DNA of 64,000 bases from UBA5336 sp964415675 (GCA_964415675.1 CAYQBG010000005.1:62001-126000); one strand, 5' to 3'. Positions 34,869 to 43,230 are shown, counted from the first letter of the stretch. Notes: generated from the sequence alone by a model not told the origin. Translations and numbers: made by a program.

Positions 34869-35615
34869 ATGCGCGCGATATTCAGGCGCCTCTGGCATCA
34901 AGGCGCTCCCTCAGCAGTATTGGTGTCGCAGATGCAATCCCATGCAATCCCTCACGCAAGGGCAAGCCTTTCCTCCCCTGGCCTCAGCCATCGCTTCGAA
35001 CCGGTGGTCCATATCGTGACCGGCGAAACGGTCGCCATCGTCTCACGCGGCATGAGGCGGTTCGGCGATGCGGCGCGTTTTTCGGCGAGCGGCTTTGAAG
35101 CGCCCACGACGTCGCCCTCCCACTGGCTGTCAGATGAAATCGAAAGTGTTTTCGCCGCGGCCCTCAGCCAGAACCTGCAATCGCGCCCTATCCATGTGGC
35201 AGCGCCCAGCCCCGCACTTCTGGACTCTGCGGCTCGCGGCGCCTGCCTGGACGCGCTCCACAAGGTAAGAGCCTGCGCTCAGGAAATCGTTCTGGAATTC
35301 GATGACTGGGTGCTCGGCGCCCAGCGACGAGACCTCGTCTTCGGTCTCAGCCGCTTCAAGAGCGTCGGCTTTCGCTTATCCATCAACGCCACCTCAAGCT
35401 GGCAGATGCGGTCAAGCGAAGCAGTCAGGCTTCTCATCGACAGTGTGCGGGTGAGCGCCCGCGCCCTGTTTGAAGACACTGAGCTTGCTGCGCATTGTCA
35501 CGAATTGTCGCTTTGCGGCATTGACCTCATCATTGATGGCGCACGCTGGCGCGATGCCGGCGACCTTGGCGAATTCGGCGCACTCTACGCCACCAACCCG
35601 ATGGCAGATGCCTGA
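34869..35615 (+). CDS. Degenerate EAL-like domain protein
   Basis: The protein has about 248 residues with no export signal. A weak but ordered match to EAL (c-di-GMP phosphodiesterase) domains can be followed: FEPVVHIVTGETVAI resembles the N-terminal LQPIVDLxTG, EIVLEFDDW resembles the ELTE strand, LSRFKSVGFRLSINATSSW aligns with LKxLGVRLALDDFGTG, and the end ALYATNPMAD resembles QGYLFxxPMP. The catalytic EAL and DDFGTG acidic residues are absent, so hydrolysis is not expected; binding or scaffolding is possible. The start is uncertain (ATG at 34869 or 34932). Its TGA meets the stop of the convergent DUF2336 gene in TGATCA. Confidence 0.5.
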   Translation: MRAIFRRLWHQGAPSAVLVSQMQSHAIPHARASLSSPGLSHRFEPVVHIVTGETVAIVSRGMRRFGDAARFSASGFEAPTTSPSHWLSDEIESVFAAALSQNLQSRPIHVAAPSPALLDSAARGACLDALHKVRACAQEIVLEFDDWVLGAQRRDLVFGLSRFKSVGFRLSINATSSWQMRSSEAVRLLIDSVRVSARALFEDTELAAHCHELSLCGIDLIIDGARWRDAGDLGEFGALYATNPMADA

Positions 35616-36758
35616 TCACGCGACGTTCGATTCGCCTTCTGGCTGGTCGTGCGCATCCAGCTTTTCAAGCAGATAGTCGACATCCTCGCGCGGCAGGGCC
35701 TGGAACTGCGTGAGAACCCGCTCGACCATCCGGTTACGGAATCGTGTGCGGTCGCGCGGGCCTCCGTCATATTCGGTCTCGTGGAATACTGCGACCGCAG
35801 CCCGGAAGACCGGGAGATACTTGCGCGGAAGCCCTGCCCGGTCGAACACGGCCTGCATCCCCAATGGTCCGGCATCATGGATCATCAGCCAGACGCGCTG
35901 GTGAGGCACGCCGGAGAGCTCGGCCATGGCGTGTTCGACAAAGCCCATATGACCAAGGCACACAGCACGGATGATGAGCGAATGGGTGAGACGACCATTC
36001 AGATTCAGCTGTGAGACAAAACGCGGCAGGTCGCTCGTGCGCCCGGCCTGCTCGACAAGATCAATCGTGGCGCGCTCGCGGGCGCCTGCAGCAAGATCGA
36101 TCGCCAGTTGCGCGGGCAGCTCATGACGGTTGACCAGCATGTCGAAGACCTTGCCGGAGACAAGCGAGACCATCTTCTCGGCAATGTGCATGGGCACATA
36201 TTCACGTTCGACCAGCGCCTCGTGGAGGCCTTCCTCCACCGGGAACCGCTTGAGACTGTCAGCAAACGCCTTGTCACTCCAGTCTGCGCCATCATTTTCG
36301 GCCAGCCTCTGGACCGCCTCGCCGGCGGCATACTCCGCTATGATCTCTGTCAGCGTCGTCGAGACACGCTCACGGCCTGCCACAGCACACTGCTTGGCAG
36401 CCGTCGCCGAAAGAACGATCTCGATCAGGTCTTCCTCTGAAAAGGAAGGGGAGTGCTCCAGCACCGGGAGCGCAACCGATTCGACATCACGCGCCAGCTT
36501 CAGCGCAATCTCGCGCGGCAGGACCGGTGAATTGCGCAGCGTAATCGACAGCGTGCGTCGGACCAGTTCCGCTGTGTCTTCTGCAAGGATCGACATTATC
36601 TCCTGGGCGTGGGCGCGTTCGGGGTCGCTCAGCACATCGAGCGCCATCCTGCGGCACAGCCGATGCGCCACCGAAGCGCGCTGTTCGGGCGTTTCACCTT
36701 TCACCAGCCGGTGAATATCGTCTTCGGTCAGTTCAGGACGTATGGATTTGACGTTCAT
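35616..36758 (-). CDS. DUF2336 protein
   Basis: This 380-residue helical-repeat protein is of the DUF2336 family, nearly confined to alphaproteobacteria and of unknown function. The central part is a run of HEAT-like helices: SITLRNSPVLPREIALKLAR, LPVLEHSPSFSEEDLIEIV and LVNRHELPAQLAIDLAA mark successive repeats. The start at 36758 has AAGG 10 nt upstream; the longer frame to 36911 crosses into the divergent CoA-transferase promoter. It converges with the EAL-like gene without any spacer and is divergent from the CoA transferase. Confidence 0.88.
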   Translation of the reverse strand: MNVKSIRPELTEDDIHRLVKGETPEQRASVAHRLCRRMALDVLSDPERAHAQEIMSILAEDTAELVRRTLSITLRNSPVLPREIALKLARDVESVALPVLEHSPSFSEEDLIEIVLSATAAKQCAVAGRERVSTTLTEIIAEYAAGEAVQRLAENDGADWSDKAFADSLKRFPVEEGLHEALVEREYVPMHIAEKMVSLVSGKVFDMLVNRHELPAQLAIDLAAGARERATIDLVEQAGRTSDLPRFVSQLNLNGRLTHSLIIRAVCLGHMGFVEHAMAELSGVPHQRVWLMIHDAGPLGMQAVFDRAGLPRKYLPVFRAAVAVFHETEYDGGPRDRTRFRNRMVERVLTQFQALPREDVDYLLEKLDAHDQPEGESNVA

Positions 36759-36876
36759 TCGATCGACACCTTCCGCCAGGACAGGGTGGGACAATTTCAC
36801 ATTAATTGGAGAGAATGCGGTTAATATTGATTTACCGGCGCGACCAACACCGGTCATGAGACAATCTGGAGGACAC

Positions 36877-38085
36877 ATGCTTGACGGAATTCGCGTGATT
36901 GAGCACGCCACCTACATGGCCGCGCCCGGCGCCGGCTCCATCCTCAGTGACTGGGGTGCCGAGGTCATCAAGATCGAACCACCCGGCGGAGACCCGATCC
37001 GCAGCTTTTTCAAGACCATTGGCACGGATATCCAGGACAATCCGGTCTTTGACTTCGACAATCGCGGGAAAAAATCGATCATCCTCGACACCTCGACACA
37101 GCAGGGGCAGGATATTGTGCGGCAGTTGACTGCCGGGGCCGATGTGTTCCTGACCAATGTTCGGCCCGGCGGCCTGACCCGCGCGGGCCTCGACTTCCCC
37201 GCCATGCATGCGCTCAACCCGAAACTCGTCTATTGCTCGCTGACCGGTTACGGCCTTGAGGGGCCGGATGCGGACCGGCCGGGTTTCGATGTCGCCAGCT
37301 TCTGGAGCCGGTCCGGCGTGGCTAATCTGACCATCCCGAAAGGCGGGGAACCGTTTGCGCTGCGCACCGCGTTTGGCGACCATGTCACGTCGATCTCCGC
37401 AGCTGCCGGCATTTGCGCGGCCCTGGTCAAGGCGCTTCGGACCGGCGAAGGACAACTGGTCGAGGCCTCGCTCCTGCGCGCGGCCTTGTTCGCCCTCGGC
37501 TCCGATCTGGCTATCCAGCTCTTTTTCGATCGGATCGGCTCGACCAAGGCGCGCCATGAGCAGATCCAGCCGCTGATGAATTTCTTCAGAACCTCGGACG
37601 GATCATGGATCTGTATCGTCTCGCGACAAGGCAATGTCGACTGGGCACCGCTCTGCCGCGCGCTCGGTCTCGACACCTATATCGACGATGAGCGCTTCAC
37701 CAACGCCAAGGGGCGGCGGGCCAATTCGCGCGAACTGGTCGACCTGTTCGACACGGCGTTCGCCGGGTTCACCAAGGCCGAAATCTCGGACCGCCTTGAT
37801 GCGGAGTCGATCGCGTGGGCACCGGTCCAGACGCTCGCCGAGGTTGCCAGCGATCCGCAGGTACATGCCTCCGGCGCAATCCAGCAGACCCCATCGGCCG
37901 CCGGCGATGGCACCAGCTATGCCTCGCCCGGCGCGCCGCTGCGAATGCCCGGCTATGATGACGCGCCCAAGGGCCCTGCCCCACGACCGGGCGAACACAC
38001 AAGGGAGATTCTCGGCACCATTGGCGTTGCGAGTACCGACATCGACAAGATGATTGATGCAGGCATCGCCAAGACCGGCCTTTAA
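36877..38085 (+). CDS. CaiB/BaiF-type (family III) CoA transferase
   Basis: The protein has 402 residues and moves CoA between carboxylic acids. It begins MLDGIRVIEHATYMAAPGAG, has LSDWGAEVIKIEPPGGDP near 25-40 and the likely catalytic aspartate in DRPGFDVASFW near residue 140. GGAGG lies 4 nt before the ATG at 36877; the frame runs further upstream to 36742 without homology. Substrate is unknown; members act on carnitine, bile acids, oxalate, mesaconate and similar. It precedes the formaldehyde oxidation genes by 70 bp but is probably separately regulated. Confidence 0.92.
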   Translation: MLDGIRVIEHATYMAAPGAGSILSDWGAEVIKIEPPGGDPIRSFFKTIGTDIQDNPVFDFDNRGKKSIILDTSTQQGQDIVRQLTAGADVFLTNVRPGGLTRAGLDFPAMHALNPKLVYCSLTGYGLEGPDADRPGFDVASFWSRSGVANLTIPKGGEPFALRTAFGDHVTSISAAAGICAALVKALRTGEGQLVEASLLRAALFALGSDLAIQLFFDRIGSTKARHEQIQPLMNFFRTSDGSWICIVSRQGNVDWAPLCRALGLDTYIDDERFTNAKGRRANSRELVDLFDTAFAGFTKAEISDRLDAESIAWAPVQTLAEVASDPQVHASGAIQQTPSAAGDGTSYASPGAPLRMPGYDDAPKGPAPRPGEHTREILGTIGVASTDIDKMIDAGIAKTGL

Positions 38086-38155
38086 GCGGTCCCACCATTT
38101 GCCGGTGCGCTGAGCTGTGCTCTCTTGAATACGCAGACCGGAAGGAAGATTCGAG

Positions 38156-39271
38156 ATGAAGACACAAGCAGCTGTTGCATTCGAGGCGGGCAAACCGCTG
38201 GAAATCTGCGAGGTGGATCTCGAAGGCCCGAGGGCCGGCGAGGTCTTGGTCGAGATCAAGGCGACCGGCATTTGCCACACCGATGAATTCACGCTTTCGG
38301 GCGCCGATCCCGAAGGCCTGTTCCCGGCCATTCTGGGCCATGAGGGCGCAGGTGTGGTCCTTGAGACGGGCCCCGGCGTGACCAGCCTTGAGCCCGGCGA
38401 TCATGTCATCCCGCTCTACACCGCCGAATGCCGCGAATGCGAGTATTGCCTCAACCCGAAAACCAATCTCTGTCAGAAGGTCCGCGCGACGCAGGGACGC
38501 GGCGTCATGCCGGATGGCAGTTCGCGTTTTTCCCATAAGGGCAAGCCGATCCTGCACTATATGGGCTGCTCGACCTTCGCCAATCACACAGTCCTGCCAG
38601 AAGTCTCGCTCGCAAAGGTGCGCAAGGACGCTCCCTTTGACAAGATCTGCTATATTGGCTGCGGAGTGACAACGGGCATCGGCGCAGTGATGTTCACCGC
38701 ACAGGTCGAGCCCAATTCGACCGCCGTGGTATTCGGCCTTGGAGGTATTGGCCTCAATGTCATTCAGGGCCTTCGCCTGATTGGCGCGCGCCAGATTGTC
38801 GGCGTCGATATCAATCCCGCACGCGAAGCGATGGCCCGCCAGTTCGGCATGACGCATTTCGTCAATCCGAAGGAACATGACGGCCATGACGGTCTGGTCG
38901 GCCATCTTGTCGAGCTGACCGGCGGCGGTGCGGACTACAGTTTCGAGTGCATCGGCAATGTCGATGTGATGCGCGCTGCGCTGGAATGCTGCCACAAGGG
39001 CTGGGGCGAGAGCGTGATCATCGGCGTAGCCCCGGCTGGCGCGGAAATCTCCACCCGGCCCTTCCAGTTGGTCACCGGCCGGGTCTGGCGCGGTTCGGCC
39101 TTTGGCGGCGCAAGGGGGCGCACCGACGTGCCGAAGATCGTCGACATGTATATGGATGGGCGTATCGACATCGACAGCCTCATCACTCACACGCTGAGCC
39201 TGGAGGATATCAACAAGGGCTTCGACCTGATGCATGCTGGCGAGAGCATCCGGTCGGTGGTGGTGTACTGA
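38156..39271 (+). CDS. frmA: S-(hydroxymethyl)glutathione dehydrogenase (class III alcohol dehydrogenase)
   Basis: This 371-residue zinc enzyme oxidises the spontaneous formaldehyde-glutathione adduct to S-formylglutathione with NAD. Catalytic zinc ligands lie in GICHTDEFTLSG and LGHEGAG; the structural zinc loop is ECRECEYCLNPKTNLC. The Rossmann motif is FGLGGIGLNVIQG. GGAAGGAAG precedes the start. It is followed by a 98-residue hypothetical gene and S-formylglutathione hydrolase, giving a complete formaldehyde detoxification unit (also called adhC in alphaproteobacteria). Confidence 0.97.
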   Translation: MKTQAAVAFEAGKPLEICEVDLEGPRAGEVLVEIKATGICHTDEFTLSGADPEGLFPAILGHEGAGVVLETGPGVTSLEPGDHVIPLYTAECRECEYCLNPKTNLCQKVRATQGRGVMPDGSSRFSHKGKPILHYMGCSTFANHTVLPEVSLAKVRKDAPFDKICYIGCGVTTGIGAVMFTAQVEPNSTAVVFGLGGIGLNVIQGLRLIGARQIVGVDINPAREAMARQFGMTHFVNPKEHDGHDGLVGHLVELTGGGADYSFECIGNVDVMRAALECCHKGWGESVIIGVAPAGAEISTRPFQLVTGRVWRGSAFGGARGRTDVPKIVDMYMDGRIDIDSLITHTLSLEDINKGFDLMHAGESIRSVVVY

Positions 39272-39275
39272 TAGA

Positions 39276-39572
39276 ATGACCAACGGACCTGATCGCTCGC
39301 TTTACCACTATACGCTGATGGCCGACGGCGCGATTGTCGAACCCCCACCAGAATTCGAAGGGCCCGCCGGTCCGGCTGTAATGGCAATAAAGGCCTGGGC
39401 CCCCGACCAGGCGGCCGCAGCCGATATGATGATCTCGCTCGCCAACCGGCTCGGATTCAAGATCACGAAGTCTGTTGATCTCTACGAAACCGAACCTGCG
39501 CGCCCTGCACAAGATCAGCCCTATGCATATGACATCCAGTTCACGCCGTATGATGGATCCGACACAACATGA
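39276..39572 (+). CDS. Conserved small protein of the formaldehyde operon
   Basis: The protein has 98 residues, soluble, with no signal peptide or known domain. The ATG lies 4 nt after the frmA stop and the stop overlaps the start of the S-formylglutathione hydrolase gene by 4 nt, so it is translationally coupled to both. The strand pattern LYHYTLMADGAIVEPPPEF and a C-terminal YAYDIQFTPYD suggest a small alpha/beta fold. A role accessory to formaldehyde oxidation is inferred from position only. Confidence 0.75.
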   Translation: MTNGPDRSLYHYTLMADGAIVEPPPEFEGPAGPAVMAIKAWAPDQAAAADMMISLANRLGFKITKSVDLYETEPARPAQDQPYAYDIQFTPYDGSDTT

Positions 39573-40405
39573 AACAACTTGCACGCATCCATGACTGGAA
39601 GAGCTTCGACGGCACGCTGTCAGTACACGACCATGACAGCAAGGCCTGCGCCTGCACCATGCGGTTCGCTGTCTATACCCCGCCGGGCGAAGGTCCCTTC
39701 CCGGTGCTCTGGTATTTGTCAGGCCTGACCTGCACCTGGGCCAACGTCATGGAGAAGTCCGGCCTGCAGGCCCATGCAGCCGAACACGGCCTGATGGTCG
39801 TTGCGCCGGACACTTCGCCGCGCGGGGACGATGTGGCCAATGATGAGGCTTATGACCTCGGACAGGGCGCTGGCTTCTATATCGACGCCACGCAGGCACC
39901 CTGGGCGCCGCATTACCGCATGGAGAGCTATGTCACGCAGGAATTACCGGCATTGATTGCCGCGAACTTTCCCTCGGACATGTCGCGCCAGGGAATTTTC
40001 GGCCATTCCATGGGTGGTCATGGCGCCCTCACCCTGCATTTCAAACACCCGGACACTTACAGGTCGGTTTCGGCCTTTTCTCCGATTGTCGCGCCGAGCC
40101 ATGTGCCCTGGGGCGAGAAGGCCTTTACAGCCTATCTCGGCACCGACCGGACCGAATGGGCACCCCACGATGCGTGCGAACTGGTGACGGCGCAACCCAG
40201 CGATGCCCAGATCCTGATCGATCAGGGCGAGGCTGACAATTTTCTTCAAAAAGAACTGAAGCCGGAATTGTTCGAGGCCGCCTGCCGCAAAGGCGGACAG
40301 GGACTCAGCCTTCGACGCCATCCCGGTTATGACCATTCCTACTGGTTCATTGCCAGCTTCATGAAAGATCATATCAATCATCACGCCCGAAGACTGAAGG
40401 CGTGA
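39569..40405 (+). CDS. frmB: S-formylglutathione hydrolase
   Basis: This 278-residue esterase (esterase D family) releases formate and glutathione from S-formylglutathione. The nucleophile serine lies in IFGHSMGGHGALT near residue 148; PVLWYLSGLTCTWAN forms the oxyanion region; the catalytic aspartate and histidine are in DQGEADNFL and HPGYDHSYWFI. Length is standard. It overlaps the preceding small gene by 4 nt and ends the frmA-x-frmB unit (fghA in alphaproteobacterial usage). Confidence 0.97.
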   Translation: MKQLARIHDWKSFDGTLSVHDHDSKACACTMRFAVYTPPGEGPFPVLWYLSGLTCTWANVMEKSGLQAHAAEHGLMVVAPDTSPRGDDVANDEAYDLGQGAGFYIDATQAPWAPHYRMESYVTQELPALIAANFPSDMSRQGIFGHSMGGHGALTLHFKHPDTYRSVSAFSPIVAPSHVPWGEKAFTAYLGTDRTEWAPHDACELVTAQPSDAQILIDQGEADNFLQKELKPELFEAACRKGGQGLSLRRHPGYDHSYWFIASFMKDHINHHARRLKA

Positions 40406-40477
40406 CCCGCCCCTCTCTGACAATCTGTCACAAAATTGAAAGATCACTTGCCAGGCCGGTTTGCACAGGTTAACGAC

Positions 40478-40498
40478 TTATGCTCATACTGCGCATAA
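40478..40498. promoter_or_regulatory. Palindromic operator, copy 1, upstream of nadA
   Basis: The arms ACTTATGC (40476-40483) and GCATAAGT (40493-40500) are a perfect inverted repeat. The core TTATGCTCATA is repeated at 40581, 103 bp downstream. A matched pair of sites just before nadA points to a dedicated NAD-synthesis repressor; NadQ is the known nadABC regulator in alphaproteobacteria. Confidence 0.65.
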
Positions 40499-40580
40499 GT
40501 GTGCGGAGCGGTTGAAACTCCGTAGGTCTTTCAAGAAATCCGGGCACTTGCTCTTGTTGTTCGACTGAGGCGCGCCCATA

Positions 40581-40601
40581 TTATGCTCATAGTGAGCAAA
40601 A
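40581..40601. promoter_or_regulatory. Palindromic operator, copy 2, upstream of nadA
   Basis: TGCTCA-TAG-TGAGCA is a perfect inverted repeat within a 21-bp element identical to copy 1 at 17 of 21 positions or better by hand alignment. It lies 32 bp before the nadA ATG, a position where a bound repressor would block initiation. Confidence 0.65.
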
Positions 40602-40632
40602 GCCCTTTTCTCAGGGCGAAAGGAGGCAGGTT

Positions 40633-41784
40633 ATGGCGAGACTGATTGATTCCGGACCGGGATGTCCAACGCCGACCCCGCTGCGTGCGGCCAATGCCGC
40701 CGAAGCGCGTGGGCTGCACTATACAGATGAGGTGAAGGCGGCGACCGATGCGCTCTATCCGCAGGTCGAAGATTTCATCACGCCCATGGAATGGCCGGCG
40801 ATCGCGCCGCTTGTGCACGAGATCAACAAGCTAAAACGCGAGAAGAACGCCGTCATCCTGGCGCATAATTACATGACACCGGACATTTTCCGACTGGTCG
40901 GCGACTTTCGCGGTGACAGCCTGCAGCTGGCCCGCGAGGCGGCCGAAACTGATGCGGAAGTGATTGTACAGGCCGGTGTGCATTTCATGGCGGAAACGTC
41001 GAAGATTCTCGCACCCGAAAAAACCGTTCTGATCCCGGATATGCGCGCGGGCTGCTCGCTCGCAGCCTCGATTACTGGTGAGGATGTTCGCCTGATCAAG
41101 ACGCGTTACCCGGACTATCCGGTTGTCACCTATGTTAACACGACAGCCGATGTGAAGGCCGAGTGTGACATCACCTGCACGTCCTCCAATGCGGCGCAGG
41201 TCGTCGAGCATGTCGCCAAAGAATGGAACAGCGACACGGTGATCCTGGTGCCTGACCAGTATCTCGCGAAAAATGTCGCAGCCCAGACTGATATCCGGAT
41301 CCTGACCTGGCCGGGTGCATGCGAGGTGCATGAGCTCTTCAATGCCGAGGATGTGGCCGCCCTGCGCGAAGCCCACCCGAGCGTGATGATCCTGGCACAT
41401 CCCGAATGTCCGCCGGAGGTCCTTGAGGCGGCCGATTTTGCGGGCTCGACATCCGCACTGGCCGGTTATGTGAAGGATAACAGCCCTGCCAAGGTCGTCC
41501 TGCTGACGGAATGTTCGATGAGCGACAATGTCGCCGCAGAAAACCCAGGCGTCGATTTTGTTCGACCCTGCAATCTCTGCCCGCACATGAAGCGTATCAC
41601 GCTGGAAAATATTCATGATGCGCTGGTGGAAATGCAGCACGAAGTGGACATTGATGAATCCGTGCGCGTTCGGGCCAGGAAAGCCATCGACGCCATGCTT
41701 GCTCTGCCAAAGACAGACAAGCCGCTCGCCTTCGAAACCGGCCTCACGCCACTCGAAGTGGGACTGGTCGAAACGGCGATCTGA
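40633..41784 (+). CDS. nadA: Quinolinate synthase
   Basis: This 383-residue [4Fe-4S] enzyme condenses iminoaspartate and dihydroxyacetone phosphate to quinolinate. The three cluster cysteines are visible in DMRAGCSLA, TECSMSDN and PCNLCPHMK; NAVILAHNYMTPD opens the first domain. AAAGGAGG lies 7 nt before the ATG. It heads a plus-strand operon that continues through three exported paralogs to nadB and nadC, and two copies of a palindromic operator precede it. The N-terminal 55 residues before the core are longer than in E. coli NadA. Confidence 0.97.
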   Translation: MARLIDSGPGCPTPTPLRAANAAEARGLHYTDEVKAATDALYPQVEDFITPMEWPAIAPLVHEINKLKREKNAVILAHNYMTPDIFRLVGDFRGDSLQLAREAAETDAEVIVQAGVHFMAETSKILAPEKTVLIPDMRAGCSLAASITGEDVRLIKTRYPDYPVVTYVNTTADVKAECDITCTSSNAAQVVEHVAKEWNSDTVILVPDQYLAKNVAAQTDIRILTWPGACEVHELFNAEDVAALREAHPSVMILAHPECPPEVLEAADFAGSTSALAGYVKDNSPAKVVLLTECSMSDNVAAENPGVDFVRPCNLCPHMKRITLENIHDALVEMQHEVDIDESVRVRARKAIDAMLALPKTDKPLAFETGLTPLEVGLVETAI

Positions 41785-41864
41785 CGCATATCGCCTGAAA
41801 GAAGTCTTGAAACCGCCGCGCGCTCGGTCAAAGCTTGCAGCGGTCGGGTGAGCGAGGTGTTTTT

Positions 41865-42338
41865 ATGTCCCTCTTGCGCGCTTTAGCGGCGATCATTTGC
41901 GCTGTGGCGCTTGTGATGCCAGCCATTGCGGATTCTGCTGGTGAGCAAGACCCGGGCGATGTGCTGGGGACTTGGCGCTTCCAGACGAAACCCTATCGCG
42001 GCGGGCAATGCATCATGTCAGGGCTCATGCATCTTCGCGATGCACCAGAAAGCGGCGTTTATGATTGCGAACTCACTGCGCTGGAAGTGTGCTCGCTATG
42101 GGGCCGGTCACTGGTGCGCCAGTCCTGCGAAGCCCGCCGTTTCGGAAATCAGGTCTCCGTGCGCTCGACAATCGAGGAATTCCTGGAAACCAAGTCTGAA
42201 TTGGAAGGTTACGCCTTCAATTATGTTCCCGATAATTTTGCCCTTACCGTGCAAAGCGCTGAACGAATGTACGGATCACTGGTATCGGCAGTTACAGCAC
42301 CGGTGGAATTCCGACGCACTGAAGAGGGCGTTTCTTGA
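41865..42338 (+). CDS. Exported protein of unknown function, tandem paralog 1 of 3
   Basis: The protein has 157 residues. A signal peptide (ALAAIICAVALVMPAIA) precedes a mature domain of about 130 residues. It shares with the next two genes the pattern GxWxF near the mature N-terminus, then single cysteines around GGQCIMSG, GVYDCEL, LEVC and RQSCEAR, followed by IEEFLE, YVPDNFALT and a final EFRRTEEG. Four cysteines are conserved, so two disulfides in the periplasm are likely. I recognise no family. The frame opens at 41835, but the signal peptide starts at 41865 with GAGG 7 nt upstream. It follows nadA by 80 bp and is coupled to paralog 2. Confidence 0.8.
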   Translation: MSLLRALAAIICAVALVMPAIADSAGEQDPGDVLGTWRFQTKPYRGGQCIMSGLMHLRDAPESGVYDCELTALEVCSLWGRSLVRQSCEARRFGNQVSVRSTIEEFLETKSELEGYAFNYVPDNFALTVQSAERMYGSLVSAVTAPVEFRRTEEGVS

Positions 42339-42787
42339 TTGTTCGCATCGCCCTGATAGCCCTAGCGGCCCTGATTCCTGCCTTTCTGGCGACAGGCGAG
42401 GACACCCAGGCCGGAGACCTGAAGAATGTCGATCTTTCCGGACAATGGGTGTTCAAGAGCTGGACCCATGATGGCTGCGATTTCGGCGGCACAACTCATT
42501 TGTCCGCCAAGACTGAGGCGGGCATTTATCAATGCGAACTCGTAGCCAACCAGGTCTGTCGGGACGTGACCTGGCGCGTACGCCAGAGCTGCACGGCCCG
42601 CCAGTCCGGCGGACAGATCGTGATCAGTTCCCGGATCGAGGAGTTCCTGGAAGGTGAAGCCACTGACAGCTACTGGCCGGATAACTTTATCCTGACAATT
42701 CGCGCCCCTGACCTGATGAACGGATCGCTGCTATCCCATGGCGTGCATGCCAGCGAATTCCGCCGTGACGAGGGAGGCATCTCTTGA
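42335..42787 (+). CDS. Exported protein of unknown function, tandem paralog 2 of 3
   Basis: The protein has 150 residues. It starts with TTG at 42335, overlapping the previous stop as TTGA, with GAGGG 6 nt upstream. The signal peptide is LIALAALIPAFLA. The mature part matches paralog 1 closely: GQWVF, GIYQCELVANQVC, VRQSCTARQSG, SRIEEFLEG, YWPDNFILT and SEFRRDEGG, including all four cysteines. It is coupled on both sides by overlapping TTGA junctions. Function is unknown; likely periplasmic or secreted. Confidence 0.8.
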   Translation: MIVRIALIALAALIPAFLATGEDTQAGDLKNVDLSGQWVFKSWTHDGCDFGGTTHLSAKTEAGIYQCELVANQVCRDVTWRVRQSCTARQSGGQIVISSRIEEFLEGEATDSYWPDNFILTIRAPDLMNGSLLSHGVHASEFRRDEGGIS

Positions 42788-43230
42788 TCCGCATTGGGGG
42801 CATACTGGCCGTCGTGGCGTTTGCCGGCCTGCCAACTGCAAGCGCGCAAGGCCCAGAGGGCTTGTGGGGCTTTCGCACCGACATCGTCGAAAAGGGTTGT
42901 ACGATTCAGGGCCAGATGTCGATCGAGCCCCTGGCGGGCGACAACACTGTGCGCGCCTGCCGTTTCGTCAGCGCAGAAACATGCGGCCCCGAAGACCCTG
43001 AGCCGACGAAGATGGAACAAGCATGCCGGATCGTGGCACAGGGCGAATTCCTTCTGATCCGCAGCGAAGTCGTGACCTCTCTGACGCAGGGCGTCAGCGC
43101 CGATTACTATCTGCCCGACCATTTCACCATCAAACCGTCGGCGCCGGGTCGTATGTCGGGGACATGGTATGACAGGAATTATCGCGACGAGGTCGAATTC
43201 TGGCGAATGAAAACGGCGCCGTCTTCCTGA
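42784..43230 (+). CDS. Exported protein of unknown function, tandem paralog 3 of 3
   Basis: The protein has 148 residues. It starts with TTG at 42784 (TTGA overlap, GGGAGG 6 nt upstream). The signal peptide AVVAFAGLPTASAQ has a clear AxA-type cleavage site. It is the most divergent copy: GLWGF, a first cysteine in EKGCTIQG, ACRFVSAETC, MEQACRI, YYLPDHFTI and EVEFWRM keep the family layout. Its TGA overlaps the ATG of nadB by one base (TGATG), so nadB translation depends on this gene. That tight link to NAD synthesis is the main clue to its role. Confidence 0.8.
   Translation: MIRIGGILAVVAFAGLPTASAQGPEGLWGFRTDIVEKGCTIQGQMSIEPLAGDNTVRACRFVSAETCGPEDPEPTKMEQACRIVAQGEFLLIRSEVVTSLTQGVSADYYLPDHFTIKPSAPGRMSGTWYDRNYRDEVEFWRMKTAPSS

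Noticed and set aside
36795..36835. TTAAT repeats that look like CtrA half-sites upstream of the DUF2336 gene
   Set aside because: Spacing between the TTAA units is 15 nt rather than 7, so they do not form a CtrA box.
37769..39283. 504-codon minus-strand open frame
   Set aside because: It is antisense to the CoA transferase and frmA, both certain; a compositional shadow.
40424..40437. CRP-like half site (TGTCACA) after frmB
   Set aside because: The partner half site does not match and the spacing is wrong for a CRP or FNR palindrome.
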